Made by a program: the position numbers and the translations under genes | Source: Streptomyces sp. NBRC 109706 | GTDB taxonomy: Bacteria; Actinomycetota; Actinomycetes; Streptomycetales; Streptomycetaceae | Direction: 5' to 3' | NCBI RefSeq assembly: GCF_000974485.1 | Contig: NZ_BBOM01000004.1 | Coordinates: 868,001-932,000, forward strand | Length of the DNA: 64,000 bases | Notes under the pieces: generated by a model | The model's database searches: none | What the model was told of the DNA's origin: nothing | The model's input: only the letters and a program-made list of their open reading frames with translations | Shown: positions 18,608-30,527 of the stretch, piece by piece | How positions within the stretch are numbered: the first letter of the stretch is position 1 | Layout: each line of letters starts with the position of its first letter

Positions 18608-19474
18608 TTGATCTTCGAACGTATTCCTGGAGTCGGAGGACCGGATGGTGAGTGGCAAGACGAGGGGCACCCGCCGGAGGCGCTGGATCTGCGGACGGAC
18701 CAGCCGCACTCGGCGCGCATGTACGACTATCTCTTAGGCGGTAAGGACCACTACACGGTGGACGGGGAGGCCGCCGAGCAGGCGCTCGCCTCCTTCCCGC
18801 TGCTCCGCACCGCCGCCAGGGAGAACCGGGCCTTCCTCGGGCGCGCGGTCCGCTATCTGGTGCGGGAGACCGGGATCCGTCAGTTCCTCGACCTCGGCTC
18901 AGGACTGCCAAGCGCGGAGAACGTCCACCAGGTCGCCCAGCGGGCCGACCCCACCGCGCGGGTCGTCTATGTGGACAACGATCCCATCGTGCTGGTGCAC
19001 GGCAGCGCGCTGCTGGCCAGGGACCCGAGCACCGCCGTGATCCAGGGCGACATCCGGGAGACGGAGGCCGTGCTCGCCGACCCCGAGGTGCGCGCCCTGC
19101 TCGACCTGGAGAAGCCGCTGGGCGTCCTGGCCGTCGCGGTGCTGCACTTCGTCGGGGACCACGAGAACCCCGAGGGCATCGTGCGGCTGCTGCGGGACGC
19201 CGTGGCGCCCGAGAGCCATTTCATCCTGTCGCACGCCACCGCGGATATCGCCCCGGAGGCGGCCATGGGCGTCCAGCGCGCCTACCGCGCCCAGGGCGTG
19301 CCACTGACGCTGCGCGACAAGGAGCGGTTCACCGGCTTCTTCGAGGGGCTTGAGCTGGTCGAGCCCGGCGTCCAGGTGGTCTCGGACTGGCGCAACGACG
19401 AGGTGCCGGAGTCCGAGCGCCCCGACCACGCGGATGTCTCCTGGTACGGCGGCATAGGCCGCCTCGCCGGCTGA
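18608..19474 (+). CDS. SAM-dependent methyltransferase (DUF574-type), TTA-containing
   Basis: 288 aa. DLRTDQPHSARMYDYLLGGKDHYTVD at the N-terminus and FLDLGSGLPSAENVHQVA, followed by VVYVDNDPIVLVH, match the actinobacterial Methyltransf_19 (DUF574) family, which is very common in Streptomyces and of unknown substrate. The in-frame start appears to be TTG 18608; there is no in-frame ATG or GTG before the conserved MYDYLLGG. Codon 43 (18734-18736) is TTA, the rare leucine codon read by the bldA tRNA, so translation could depend on development. A perfect hairpin follows the stop. Confidence 0.8.
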   Translation: MIFERIPGVGGPDGEWQDEGHPPEALDLRTDQPHSARMYDYLLGGKDHYTVDGEAAEQALASFPLLRTAARENRAFLGRAVRYLVRETGIRQFLDLGSGLPSAENVHQVAQRADPTARVVYVDNDPIVLVHGSALLARDPSTAVIQGDIRETEAVLADPEVRALLDLEKPLGVLAVAVLHFVGDHENPEGIVRLLRDAVAPESHFILSHATADIAPEAAMGVQRAYRAQGVPLTLRDKERFTGFFEGLELVEPGVQVVSDWRNDEVPESERPDHADVSWYGGIGRLAG

Positions 19475-19478
19475 ACCG

Positions 19479-19515
19479 CGCGCCGGCGCATTCCACCGGG
19501 ACATGCGCCGGCGCG
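19479..19515. terminator. bidirectional hairpin between convergent genes
   Basis: CGCGCCGGCGCAT (19479-19491) and its exact complement (19503-19515) form a 13-bp stem with an 11-nt loop between the methyltransferase and DedA stops. Confidence 0.8.
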
Positions 19516-19554
19516 TATCCGTCGGGAGCGTGCGCTAAGAAGGCTCGGACGCGC

Positions 19555-20214
19555 TCAGACGCCGGGCGTGGCCGTGGCCTGCGCCTCGGCGGTGCGGGCC
19601 GGCCGCAGGAAGCGGGCGGCGATGATGCCGGCCCCGATCAGCGCCAGCACCGAGAGCCCCGCGCCCAGCCAGCTGGCGCCCAGCAGTTGACCGCCGAGAT
19701 AGCCGACGCCCACGCTGTACGCCGTCCACACCACGGCGGCCAGCGCCGACCACGGCAGGAAGTCCCGGGTGCGGCGGTGCGCGATGCCGGCGCCCAGGCT
19801 GACCACGGCGCGGCCGGCCGGCGCGAATCTGGCGAGCACCACCAGGGCGCCGCCGCCGCGCACCACCGCCGACTCCAACCGTTCCTGGGCCCGGCTCAGC
19901 CGCCGGGAGCGCGCGATCGCGGGACCGTACCGGCGCCCGCCCCGGCGCGCGAGCCGGTACGCCATCATGTCGCCGACCACGGAGGCCGTGGTCGCGCAGA
20001 CCACCAGCAGCGCCAGCTGCGGCAGTCGGCCGTTGGGAGTGGGGGGCTCGGGCAGCGAGGTGACACCGGCCGCCGTGTCCGCCGCGATGGCCGCGGCCGT
20101 GACCACCAGGGCGCCGCTGGGCAGCAGTGGGAAGAAGACGTCGAGCATGATCGACAGCACGACGGCAATGTAGATCCAGGGGGCGTACAGCAGTATCCCC
20201 AAGGTCTCTTGCAA
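19555..20214 (-). CDS. DedA-family membrane protein
   Basis: 219 aa. Spans at LYAPWIYIAVVLSIMLDVFFPLLPSG, LALLVVCATTASVVGDMMAY, FLPWSALAAVVWTAYSVGVGYLGG and LSVLALIGAGIIAARFL; the DedA hallmark FARFAPAGRAVVSLGAG-like segment (here ARFAPAGRAVVSLGAG) is in the middle. DedA proteins are probable proton-coupled lipid or polyprenyl-phosphate transporters. The TTG at 20214 is chosen: it follows ggggagagaag and starts just before the first span, whereas the longer upstream frame is arginine-rich and not family-like. Confidence 0.78.
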   Translation of the reverse strand: MQETLGILLYAPWIYIAVVLSIMLDVFFPLLPSGALVVTAAAIAADTAAGVTSLPEPPTPNGRLPQLALLVVCATTASVVGDMMAYRLARRGGRRYGPAIARSRRLSRAQERLESAVVRGGGALVVLARFAPAGRAVVSLGAGIAHRRTRDFLPWSALAAVVWTAYSVGVGYLGGQLLGASWLGAGLSVLALIGAGIIAARFLRPARTAEAQATATPGV

Positions 20215-20420
20215 CTTCTCTCCCCGATCCCCCGTGGCTTGGTACGCAGGTCCGGCACGCGAGGTGTGATGGGTGAGACGTCTCGCAGAGTGTGACGGTT
20301 CCGCCGTACAGCGTACGCCCGCGTCCTTCGGCAGGAGCACGCGGGTGCGTGTGTTCAGCATCTCATGGCGGAGCCCGGCAGGGTGAGTGCCCGGACATAG
20401 GAAACTCACCGGGAGCAATC

Positions 20421-21191
20421 ATGAAAACACTGGTCACAAGCGCGTTTGCGGTGCTCACCGCCCTGTTGGCCGGTTCGGGGGGAACGGCCGTCGCGGCCGA
20501 GGGGGCGGCGGCGTCGGCCGAGCGGGGCCCGGTCTTCGCCGGACGGTTCGCGCCGGTCACCGAGCGTGCCGTTCCGGACGCGGTCACCTACCGGACGGAC
20601 CTGGTGCCGCCGGGCTCGACGATCGAGGTCGCGCAGCGGGTGACCGAGGGACGGATGCGGATCGCACTCAGGGTCGACGGTGTCAACCCCGGGCACACCT
20701 ATGGCGCCCATGTGCACACCGATCCCTGTGGGGCGGACCCCCAGGACTCCGGGCCGCACTACCGGAACCGCGAGAGCGACGCCCCCGAGGCGGCCAACCC
20801 CGCCAACGAGGTGTGGCTCGACTTCACCGCCGACGCCGGCGGGTCCGGCCAGGGGCTCGCCCGCCAGAACTGGATCTTCCGCGCCGGGGAGGCGCGGTCC
20901 GTGGTGATCCACGAGCACGCCACCTCGTCCGGGCACCACGGTGGCACCCCGGGGGACGCGGGGGCCAGGGTCGCCTGTTTCACGGTCCCCTTCCACGGCG
21001 TCGTCCAGTCGGGCACCGCCGAGGCCGACACCCTGCCGGCCGCGCCGGTGCCCGCGCCGCCGCCCGGCGCCTCGGGCACCGCCCGGCCCTCGGACGCCGT
21101 CCCGGCGCCGGGCCAGTCCCACCGGCCGGCCCTCGCGCTCGACCGGCTGCCCTATGTCGGCGGCCTGTTCCGGTCGGCCGGCACCGCCTGA
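20421..21191 (+). CDS. secreted Cu/Zn superoxide dismutase-like protein
   Basis: 256 aa with a Sec signal peptide (MKTLVTSAFAVLTALLAGSG...AVAAEG). The SOD-like core has NPGHTYGAHVHTDPCG with His97 and His99, paired Cys103 and Cys186, HEHATSSGHHGG with further histidines and Asp136. The spacing of metal ligands departs from classical SodC, so enzymatic activity is not certain; many actinobacterial members are annotated as superoxide dismutase family or CHRD-like. The tail is Pro-rich. Start ATG 20421 has gggagc upstream. It lies next to a Mn2+-riboswitch-controlled transporter, a suggestive oxidative-stress context. Confidence 0.75.
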   Translation: MKTLVTSAFAVLTALLAGSGGTAVAAEGAAASAERGPVFAGRFAPVTERAVPDAVTYRTDLVPPGSTIEVAQRVTEGRMRIALRVDGVNPGHTYGAHVHTDPCGADPQDSGPHYRNRESDAPEAANPANEVWLDFTADAGGSGQGLARQNWIFRAGEARSVVIHEHATSSGHHGGTPGDAGARVACFTVPFHGVVQSGTAEADTLPAAPVPAPPPGASGTARPSDAVPAPGQSHRPALALDRLPYVGGLFRSAGTA

Positions 21192-21242
21192 GCGTTCCGG
21201 CCCTACGGGGGTGGGCGGCGCACGGGGCCGGGAGTAGGCTGG

Positions 21243-21376
21243 GGCCACTGAAGGGGAGTAGCTCTACGCCGGAGCGTTCGACATACTGGCCCACCGCCCC
21301 CAGCGGTGTGCCCGGCGCCCGGAGCGGATCACGGTCGACGGCCGTGCCGCCAGCGAGACCTTCGGCCGACAGTGTC
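21243..21376 (+). promoter_or_regulatory. yybP-ykoY manganese riboswitch
   Basis: The conserved elements are in order: P1 5' strand CACTG (21246-21250), then AAGGGGAGTAGC (21251-21262), a variable arm, then the second conserved loop AGCGAGACCTTCGGCC (21352-21366) and P1 3' strand CAGTG (21370-21374). These match the yybP-ykoY aptamer that senses Mn2+. It lies ~75 bases upstream of a UPF0016/Gdt1 exporter, a typical target. Confidence 0.88.
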
Positions 21377-21449
21377 ATGGACGCTGCCGTGCCGAGGTCG
21401 CCGCTCCCCGGGCCCCTCGGTGCGGCGGCCCGATCCCCGAGGTCCTATC

Positions 21450-22043
21450 GTGTTCAGTCTCTCCACCGCGGCCGTCGTCTTCGGCGTGGTGTTCCTGGCC
21501 GAGCTTCCCGACAAGACGGCGCTGGCCGGTCTGGTGTTGGGCACCCGCTTCCGCGCCTCCCATGTCTTCGCCGGTATGGCCGCCGCGTTCGCCATCCATG
21601 TGGCGCTCGCCGTGGCGGCCGGCAGCGTGCTGACCCTGCTGCCGCAACGCCCGCTGCAGGCGGTGGTGGGCGTGCTCTTCCTGGTCGGCTCGCTGCTGCT
21701 GGTGCGCGAGTCCAACAAGGAGCCGGACGAGGACGACGGCAACGTGCGGGCGCCGGAGGGGGCGACGTTCTGGCGCGTCGCCGGCAGCGGCTTTGTGCTG
21801 ATCCTGGTCGCCGAGTTCGGCGATCTCACCCAGATCATGACCGCCAACCTGGCCGCCCGGTACGACGATCCGCTCTCCGTCGCGGTGGGCGCGGTGCTCG
21901 CGCTCTGGGCGGTGGCCGGCATCGGCGTGCTCGGCGGCCGGGCGCTGATGAAGCGGGTGCCGCTGAAGCTGATCAGCCGGGTCGCCGCGGGACTGATGCT
22001 GGTGCTCGCCTGCTTCAGCTTCTACGAGGCCATCAGCGGCTGA
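21450..22043 (+). CDS. TMEM165/Gdt1 (UPF0016) cation exporter
   Basis: 197 aa with six predicted spans in two homologous halves. Each half carries the family signature: FLAELPDKTALAGLVLGTR near residue 15 and LVAEFGDLTQIMTANLAAR near residue 120. Family members exchange Mn2+ or Ca2+ for protons. The start is GTG 21450, preceded by gagg, because everything upstream belongs to the riboswitch. Control by the yybP-ykoY element predicts induction by excess manganese and export of Mn2+. A 21-bp perfect hairpin follows. Confidence 0.9.
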   Translation: MFSLSTAAVVFGVVFLAELPDKTALAGLVLGTRFRASHVFAGMAAAFAIHVALAVAAGSVLTLLPQRPLQAVVGVLFLVGSLLLVRESNKEPDEDDGNVRAPEGATFWRVAGSGFVLILVAEFGDLTQIMTANLAARYDDPLSVAVGAVLALWAVAGIGVLGGRALMKRVPLKLISRVAAGLMLVLACFSFYEAISG

Positions 22044-22088
22044 CCGCGGCGGTCGAACAACAGCGGTCGAACAGCGGCGCCTGACGCC

Positions 22089-22133
22089 GAGACGAACGCC
22101 CCGCCGTGGCGACCACGGCGGGGCGTTCGTCTC
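22089..22133. terminator. perfect 21-bp bidirectional terminator
   Basis: A 21-bp arm at 22089-22109 and its exact complement at 22113-22133 are separated by three bases. It sits between the convergent exporter and HAD genes and can serve both. Confidence 0.92.
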
Positions 22134-22148
22134 GTTGTGTCGTTCGGC

Positions 22149-22817
22149 TCAGCGGGTGATCGTCAACCGGACGGCGTCCTCGGGCGCCGGCCGGACGGTG
22201 AGCTGTTCCAGCGTGTCCACCAGGGCGCTGGCCTCGTGGTCCCTGGCCCTGGGGCCGACCCCGATGACCCGCATGCCGGCCGCCAGGGCGGCCTCGATGC
22301 CGGCGCCCGAGTCCTCCAGCACCACGCAGTCCCAGGGGTGGACGCCCAGTTCGGCGGCGGCCTTGAGGAAGCCCTCCGGGTCGGGCTTGCTGGAGCCGAC
22401 GGACTCGGCGGTGATCTGGATATCGGGCATCCGCAGGCCGGCCGCGTGCATCCTGGCCTTGGCCAGGGCGCTGTCCGCCGAGGTCACCAGCGCGTGCGGC
22501 ACGTCCTCGATGGCGTCCAGCAGCCGGCGGGCGCCGGGAATCGGCACGATGCCGGTGACGTCCAGGGTCTCCTCCGCCAGCAGCAGCGCGTTCTCGCGGT
22601 GGTTCTCCTCCATCGGGCGGTCGGGGAGCAGTTCGGCCATGGTGGCGTAGCCCTGGCGTCCGTGGACCACCGGCAGCACCTCGGCGAAGTCCAGGCCGTG
22701 TTGCTCCGCCCACCCTCGCCAGATCCGCTCCACCACCGCGTCTGAGTTGACCAGGGTGCCGTCCATGTCCAGGAGCAGGGCGCTGAACACCCCGACGGTC
22801 TCTGTTGTGCTGCGCAA
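22149..22817 (-). CDS. HAD-IA sugar phosphatase / beta-phosphoglucomutase-like hydrolase
   Basis: 222 aa. Motif I LLLDMDGTLVNSD, cap helix region with WRGWAEQHGLDF and VVHGRQG, motif II ALVTSADSALA, motif III GSSKPDPEGFL and motif IV CVVLEDSGAGIEAALAAGM are all intact. It is a subfamily I sugar phosphate phosphatase (glycerol-3-phosphatase or 2-deoxyglucose-6-phosphatase type); exact substrate not inferable. Upstream lie ~245 bases before the MFS stop, in which I see no gene. Confidence 0.88.
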   Translation of the reverse strand: MRSTTETVGVFSALLLDMDGTLVNSDAVVERIWRGWAEQHGLDFAEVLPVVHGRQGYATMAELLPDRPMEENHRENALLLAEETLDVTGIVPIPGARRLLDAIEDVPHALVTSADSALAKARMHAAGLRMPDIQITAESVGSSKPDPEGFLKAAAELGVHPWDCVVLEDSGAGIEAALAAGMRVIGVGPRARDHEASALVDTLEQLTVRPAPEDAVRLTITR

Positions 22818-23062
22818 GGTGGGCCGTCCTTCGGTAGCGGTCCGACGGTGGGTCGTCTTCGGGAGTGCGGCTGGTGGCCTGGGGCGCGGAAGAAGCCAGT
22901 GGTCCCGCCCGAGGTGGTCGGGGAAGCGGGCGGGGCCACTTTGTTTTCACACGATACAAAACGGGAGCCGCGTCGCGCCACCCCATCACGTCCGAATTAC
23001 GGTGGCGTTCCGGGAAAGTTCACCGTCGGAGTCGGTTGCCGGCGGTCGGGTGACGTCCGGGA
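22818..23062. other. intergenic region upstream of HAD phosphatase
   Basis: About 245 bases. It should contain the HAD promoter on the minus strand and the 3' end of the MFS transcript. A relatively AT-rich patch (tttgttttcacacgatacaa, 22941-22960) is the best candidate for promoter elements; no confident hairpin or small gene was found. Confidence 0.3.
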
Positions 23063-26196
<3,134 letters not shown>

Positions 26197-26224
26197 GCGG
26201 TCCCGGGGCCCCTCAGCCCTCGCG

Positions 26225-27097
26225 TCAGCCCGTCGTGGATTCGCCCGCCTCGGGCGCGTGCGCCGGCGTGCGCGCCGGCTCGAAGCGGGCCTCGGCGTCG
26301 AAGGCGGCCCTTCGGGTGGCCCGGCGCAGGGCGCGCAGCACCGTTCCGCCGCAGAGCAGCACCAGCAGCGCGGTGAGCAGCGCGCGTGGCACGTCCCAAC
26401 CCAGCGACGTGGTCGCCACATAGGCCAGATAGCGGCCCAGGTTCTCCGCCAGCGGATCGCCCGGCACAAAGGAGACGCCGGTGCTCATGCCGGCCAGATA
26501 GGGCCAGCCCTGCAGGTTGATCACCAGCCCGTAGCCCAGCGAGGAGACCACCCCGTACCCGGCCAGCAGCGCCAACTCCGCACGCCCGCGCAGCGCATGC
26601 GCCCCCGGCAGCAGCCCCGCGCCCATGGTGACCCAGCCCATCGCCAGCATCTGGAACGGCAGCCAGGGCCCGACGCCCCCGGTGATCAGCGCCGAGGCGA
26701 ACAGCGAGACCCCGCCCAGGACAAAGCCGAAACCCGGCCCCAACACCCGCCCCGACAGCACCAGCAGAAAGAACATCGGCTGCATTCCGGCCGTGCCCGC
26801 GCCCAGCGGGCGCAGCGCCGCCGCGGCGGCCGCCAACACCCCCAACATCGCGATCACCTTGGCGTCGAGACCGCCGTCGGCGACGGTGGCCAGCAGCACC
26901 GCGAGCAGCAGCGGCAGCAGCAGCGCGAAGAGCCAGGGCGCGTCGGCCGAATGCGCCAGACCCGAGTCGGGCGAGGCCAACAGCGGCCAGCCGAAGCCGA
27001 CCACACCCACCGCCGACACCAGCAGCAGCGCGGCCACCGAACGCGGGCCCAGCCGCACCACCGGCGCACGCCGTCCCGTCCCGCGCACGCCGTTCAC
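26225..27097 (-). CDS. ECF transporter S component (probable cobalamin-specific)
   Basis: 290 aa, six to eight hydrophobic spans (for example VAALLLVSAVGVVGFGWPLLA, FALLLPLLLAVLLATVA, GMQPMFFLLVLSGRVLGPGFGFVLGGVSLFASALITGGVGPWLPFQMLAMGWVTMGAG in pieces). The latter region is the conserved core of ECF S components. Last gene of a five-gene operon behind a cobalamin riboswitch, so the substrate is inferred to be cobalamin or a precursor. GTG start overlaps the ATPase stop by GTGA. Confidence 0.82.
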   Translation of the reverse strand: MNGVRGTGRRAPVVRLGPRSVAALLLVSAVGVVGFGWPLLASPDSGLAHSADAPWLFALLLPLLLAVLLATVADGGLDAKVIAMLGVLAAAAAALRPLGAGTAGMQPMFFLLVLSGRVLGPGFGFVLGGVSLFASALITGGVGPWLPFQMLAMGWVTMGAGLLPGAHALRGRAELALLAGYGVVSSLGYGLVINLQGWPYLAGMSTGVSFVPGDPLAENLGRYLAYVATTSLGWDVPRALLTALLVLLCGGTVLRALRRATRRAAFDAEARFEPARTPAHAPEAGESTTG

Positions 27098-28767
27098 GCC
27101 GGCACCTGCCCGCCGTCGTCGTCACCGGCGTCGTCGGCGTCGGCCAGCGCGGACCGCACCTGGGCCACCGTCAGCCAGGGCTCGGGCGCCAACACCTTGG
27201 CCACCTGCGGGGCGAACGCCGGGGAGCCGGTGACCACCCGGTCCGCCGGCCCCTCGGCCACCACCTCGCCGTCCGCCAACACCACGACGCGGTCCACCAG
27301 TTCCGCCGCCAGCTCCACATCGTGGGTGGCCAACAGCACCCCGTGCCCCGCCGAGGTCAGCTCGCGCAGGATCGCCACCAGCCGCTCCTTGGCCGCGTAG
27401 TCAAGACCCCGGGTCGGCTCGTCGAGCAGCAGCAGCGGGGGAGCGGCGGCCAGGATCACGGCCAGCGCCAACGCCAGCCGCTGGCCCTCGGAGAGATCAC
27501 GCGGATGCGCTTCGCCCGCCACCTCGGGAAGCAGCCGGTCGACCAGCGCGCGACAGCGCCCGGGGGGCGCGCCGGCGTCGACATCCGCCGCCGCGCACTC
27601 CTGCGCGACGCTCTCGGCGAAGAGCAGGTCCCGCGCGTCCTGCGGCACCAGGCCGACATGCCGCAACAGCGCCCGGGGCGCCGTCCGGTGCGGCACCACC
27701 GGCCGCTCGCCGGCCGACTCAGGCGCCAGCCGAACGGTCCCGGCGCCGGGGGCGTGCAGGCCCATCAGGGTGCCCAGCAGCGTCGACTTACCGGCCCCGT
27801 TGCGGCCCATCAGCGCCACCGCCTCGCCGGGCGCCACCGTCAGACCGACGCCGCGCAGCACCTCGTTCCCGCCCCGGCTCACCCGCAGCCCGCGCAGCTC
27901 GGCCAGCGGCGGGCCGCCAGGCCCCGGGGCGCGCGTCGGCGCCGCGCGCCGGCCCGCAAGCCGCGCACGGAGCCCGGCCGCGCGCCGGCGCGCGTCACGC
28001 ACCGACAGCGGAACGGGCGACCACCCCGCCACCTCGGCCAACCGCACCACCGGAGGACGCACCGGCGACCGCGCCAACACCTCGGCCGGATCCCCCGCCA
28101 CCGGCGCCGCCCCCGCGCCCGGCAGCAACACCACCCGGTCCGCGTACTGCACCACCCGCTCCAGCCGATGCTCCGCCATCAGCACCGTGGTGCCCAGATC
28201 GTGCACCAACCGCTGCAGGACGGCCAACACCTCCTCGGCCGCGCCCGGATCGAGCGCCGACGTCGGCTCGTCCAGCACCAGCACCCTCGGATGCGTGGTC
28301 AACACCGAGCCGATCGCGACCCGTTGCCGCTGCCCACCCGACAACGTGGCCAACGCCCGATCCCGCAGCTCGGCCAGCCCCAGCAGATCAAGGGTCTCCT
28401 CGACCCGCCGCCGCATCACATCCGCCGGCACCCCCAACGACTCCATGCCGTAGGCGAGTTCGTCCTCCACCGTGTCGGTGACGAAATGCGCCAGCGGATC
28501 CTGGCCCACCGTGCCCACCACATCGGCCAGCTCACGCGGCGGATGCGTCGCGGTGTCCCGCCCGGCCACCGTGACCCGCCCGCCGAGCACCCCGCCGGTG
28601 AAATGCGGAACCAGCCCCGAGACGGCGTTCAACAACGTCGACTTGCCCGCCCCCGAAGGACCGACCAGCAGACACAACTCCCCCTCGGGAACGGTCAGAT
28701 CGACCCCGGCGAGCACCGGCGGCACGTCCTCCGCATAGCGCACCGAGACCGAGTCGAACGTGATCAC
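27094..28767 (-). CDS. ECF transporter A-A' component: two fused ABC ATPases
   Basis: 557 aa with two complete ATPase halves. First: Walker A GPSGAGKST (~35), Q-loop VGQDP, signature LSGGQRQR, Walker B VLVLDEPTSALD, H-loop AEHR. Second: Walker A GRNGAGKST (~320), signature LSEGQRLA, Walker B LLLLDEPTRGLD, switch LATHD. It energises vitamin uptake with T and S subunits. Fusion of EcfA and EcfA' is common in actinobacteria. The GTG at 28767 follows gggaggtgcggcg and overlaps the T-component stop (GTGA). Confidence 0.92.
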   Translation of the reverse strand: MITFDSVSVRYAEDVPPVLAGVDLTVPEGELCLLVGPSGAGKSTLLNAVSGLVPHFTGGVLGGRVTVAGRDTATHPPRELADVVGTVGQDPLAHFVTDTVEDELAYGMESLGVPADVMRRRVEETLDLLGLAELRDRALATLSGGQRQRVAIGSVLTTHPRVLVLDEPTSALDPGAAEEVLAVLQRLVHDLGTTVLMAEHRLERVVQYADRVVLLPGAGAAPVAGDPAEVLARSPVRPPVVRLAEVAGWSPVPLSVRDARRRAAGLRARLAGRRAAPTRAPGPGGPPLAELRGLRVSRGGNEVLRGVGLTVAPGEAVALMGRNGAGKSTLLGTLMGLHAPGAGTVRLAPESAGERPVVPHRTAPRALLRHVGLVPQDARDLLFAESVAQECAAADVDAGAPPGRCRALVDRLLPEVAGEAHPRDLSEGQRLALALAVILAAAPPLLLLDEPTRGLDYAAKERLVAILRELTSAGHGVLLATHDVELAAELVDRVVVLADGEVVAEGPADRVVTGSPAFAPQVAKVLAPEPWLTVAQVRSALADADDAGDDDGGQVPA

Positions 28768-29900
28768 CGCCGCACCTCCCGCCGGCCGCCCGCCTGCCCG
28801 GCGGGCACCGGCGCGACCAGCGCCGGCAGCAGCCCCAACAGCAGCGCGCCCGCCGCCGCCAGCGGCAACTCGGGAGCGGTCAGCGGCACCGCCGGCGGAT
28901 GGAGCGCCACCGGATCGGCCACCAGGCTCACCAGCAGCGCCACCCCGGCGCCCGAACCCGACACCGACCAGGCCCGCGCGCCCCACCGGTCGGGCCGGTA
29001 CCGGGTGCGCGGGCTGCGCCGCCCGCCCAGCCACAGCCCCGCCAGCGCACACAGCAACCCGGCCAGCAGCAGCGGCAACCCCAACGTCGCCCCCTCGGCG
29101 GCCAGCAGCCCGTACGAGCCGGCGCACACCCCCAACAGACCACCCAGCGACAGCGCGTTGGTCGCCCGCCGCACCCTCTTCGGCACGGCGGCCGTCCGCC
29201 CGTACCCCCGGGCGTCCATCGCGGCGGCGAGCGCCACCGAACGCTCCAACGCGCCCTCCAACACCGGGCGCGCCACCCGCAACAGGGAGCGCGCGCCCCG
29301 GTCGCCGCGCCCGCGCAGGCGCTGGGCCGCGCGCATCCGCAGCAGATCGGCCACCAGCCGAGGAGCGAACGTCATGGCCACCACCACGGCGACTCCCATC
29401 TCGTACAGCGCCCCCGGCAGGGACTTCAACAGCCGCGCCGGATCCGCCAGCGCGTTGGCCGCGCCCAGACAGATCAGCAGGGCCGCCAGCCGCAACCCGT
29501 CATAGAACGCGAACACCAGCGCCTCCGCCGTCACCCGACCCCCCAGCCGCACCCCCGCCAGCCAGTCGGGCAACGGCACCTCGGGCAGCGTGAACAGCAC
29601 CCGGACGCCGCCGATCGGCGAGCCGAGCACCATCGCGAAGAACACCCGCACCACCACCACGACCGCGCCCAGCGCCAGAAAGAAGCCGAACGCCCGCGCC
29701 CACGGCGCGTCGGTGCGCCGCGCCGCCACCACATAGCCCGCCACCGCGACCAACAGGCCCAACAGCAGCGGATTGGTCGTCCGCGAGGCGGCCGTCGCCA
29801 ACCCCAGCGCCCACAGCCACCACGCGCCGGCGTGCAACGCGTTGCTTCGATGCGCGACGGGCGCCCGCAGCGCGGCCAGCGCCGCCCCGGAGGTAGTCAT
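28764..29900 (-). CDS. ECF transporter T component (CbiQ/EcfT family)
   Basis: 378 aa. Membrane spans near the N-terminus (LWALGLATAASRTTNPLLLGLLVAVAGYVVAA) and a cytoplasmic coupling region with MRAAQRLRGRG and ALERSVALAAAMDARGYGR, the two Ala-Arg-Gly-type motifs that dock onto the ATPases. The C-terminal 130 residues add four more spans, longer than typical EcfT, which is seen in this actinobacterial subgroup. Six-base gap to the preceding gene. Confidence 0.9.
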   Translation of the reverse strand: MTTSGAALAALRAPVAHRSNALHAGAWWLWALGLATAASRTTNPLLLGLLVAVAGYVVAARRTDAPWARAFGFFLALGAVVVVVRVFFAMVLGSPIGGVRVLFTLPEVPLPDWLAGVRLGGRVTAEALVFAFYDGLRLAALLICLGAANALADPARLLKSLPGALYEMGVAVVVAMTFAPRLVADLLRMRAAQRLRGRGDRGARSLLRVARPVLEGALERSVALAAAMDARGYGRTAAVPKRVRRATNALSLGGLLGVCAGSYGLLAAEGATLGLPLLLAGLLCALAGLWLGGRRSPRTRYRPDRWGARAWSVSGSGAGVALLVSLVADPVALHPPAVPLTAPELPLAAAGALLLGLLPALVAPVPAGQAGGRREVRR

Positions 29901-29906
29901 GGCCGG

Positions 29907-30527
29907 TCAACCCCTGCGACGTCGCGCTCGCACCAGACCGGCGGCGCCCAGCAGCGCCACCAGCCCCACGCCGACCAGCAGCGGGACACCGGCCGAACTC
30001 CCGCCCCCCGAGCCCTCGTCGGCCACCGCCTCGCCGCAGCCACGCTCCGGATAACCGGCGATGCCGCAGAGCAACCCCGCCTGGTCATAACGGAGCGGCG
30101 GCGCCGCCTCGGCCAACAACTCGGCGACGGTCGCCCCCGACGGCAACCCCACGCACTCTTCGCGGGCCGCCGGCGGCATGGCATCCCCCGGCGCGTCCGC
30201 CTCCGTACCGAAGTCCAGAACGAGAACGACGTGCGGCTCCTCGGCCGCCGGGCCGCAGACCCGCGCCACATCGGTCTCCCCACGCGGCGCCGTCCGGTCA
30301 TCGGCCTCGCCGCTGACCCCGAACCGGAACCCCACCACCGCCCCGTCCGACGGCCGCAGCGTGCCCGGCCCCTGGTCCGCGTACTCCCACTCCGCGTCAT
30401 CGGCCGCCCAGGTCCAGAACGACCAGTAACGGTAGGCCTGTTCCTCGGCCAGCGCGCTGGGCGCCGGCCACAGCGCCCCGAGGGCGAGCACGAGCGTCAA
30501 CAGCAGCCGACCAACCCCCCGACTCAC
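29907..30527 (-). CDS. secreted, membrane-tailed protein resembling the transcobalamin beta domain
   Basis: 206 aa. Signal peptide ends near ALA27; mature part starts EEQAYRYWSFWTWAADDAEW, then DGAVVGFRFGVSG; four cysteines; C-terminal span (VPLLVGVGLVALLGAAGLV) and RARRRR tail. The YW.F ... W.YA..G ... DG..V.FRF order resembles the C-terminal beta domain of animal transcobalamin/intrinsic factor (DUF4430-like). With the adjacent alpha-barrel protein and a cobalamin riboswitch I infer a surface cobalamin-binding partner. Its GTG start overlaps the previous stop. Family assignment is by pattern only. Confidence 0.65.
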   Translation of the reverse strand: MSRGVGRLLLTLVLALGALWPAPSALAEEQAYRYWSFWTWAADDAEWEYADQGPGTLRPSDGAVVGFRFGVSGEADDRTAPRGETDVARVCGPAAEEPHVVLVLDFGTEADAPGDAMPPAAREECVGLPSGATVAELLAEAAPPLRYDQAGLLCGIAGYPERGCGEAVADEGSGGGSSAGVPLLVGVGLVALLGAAGLVRARRRRG

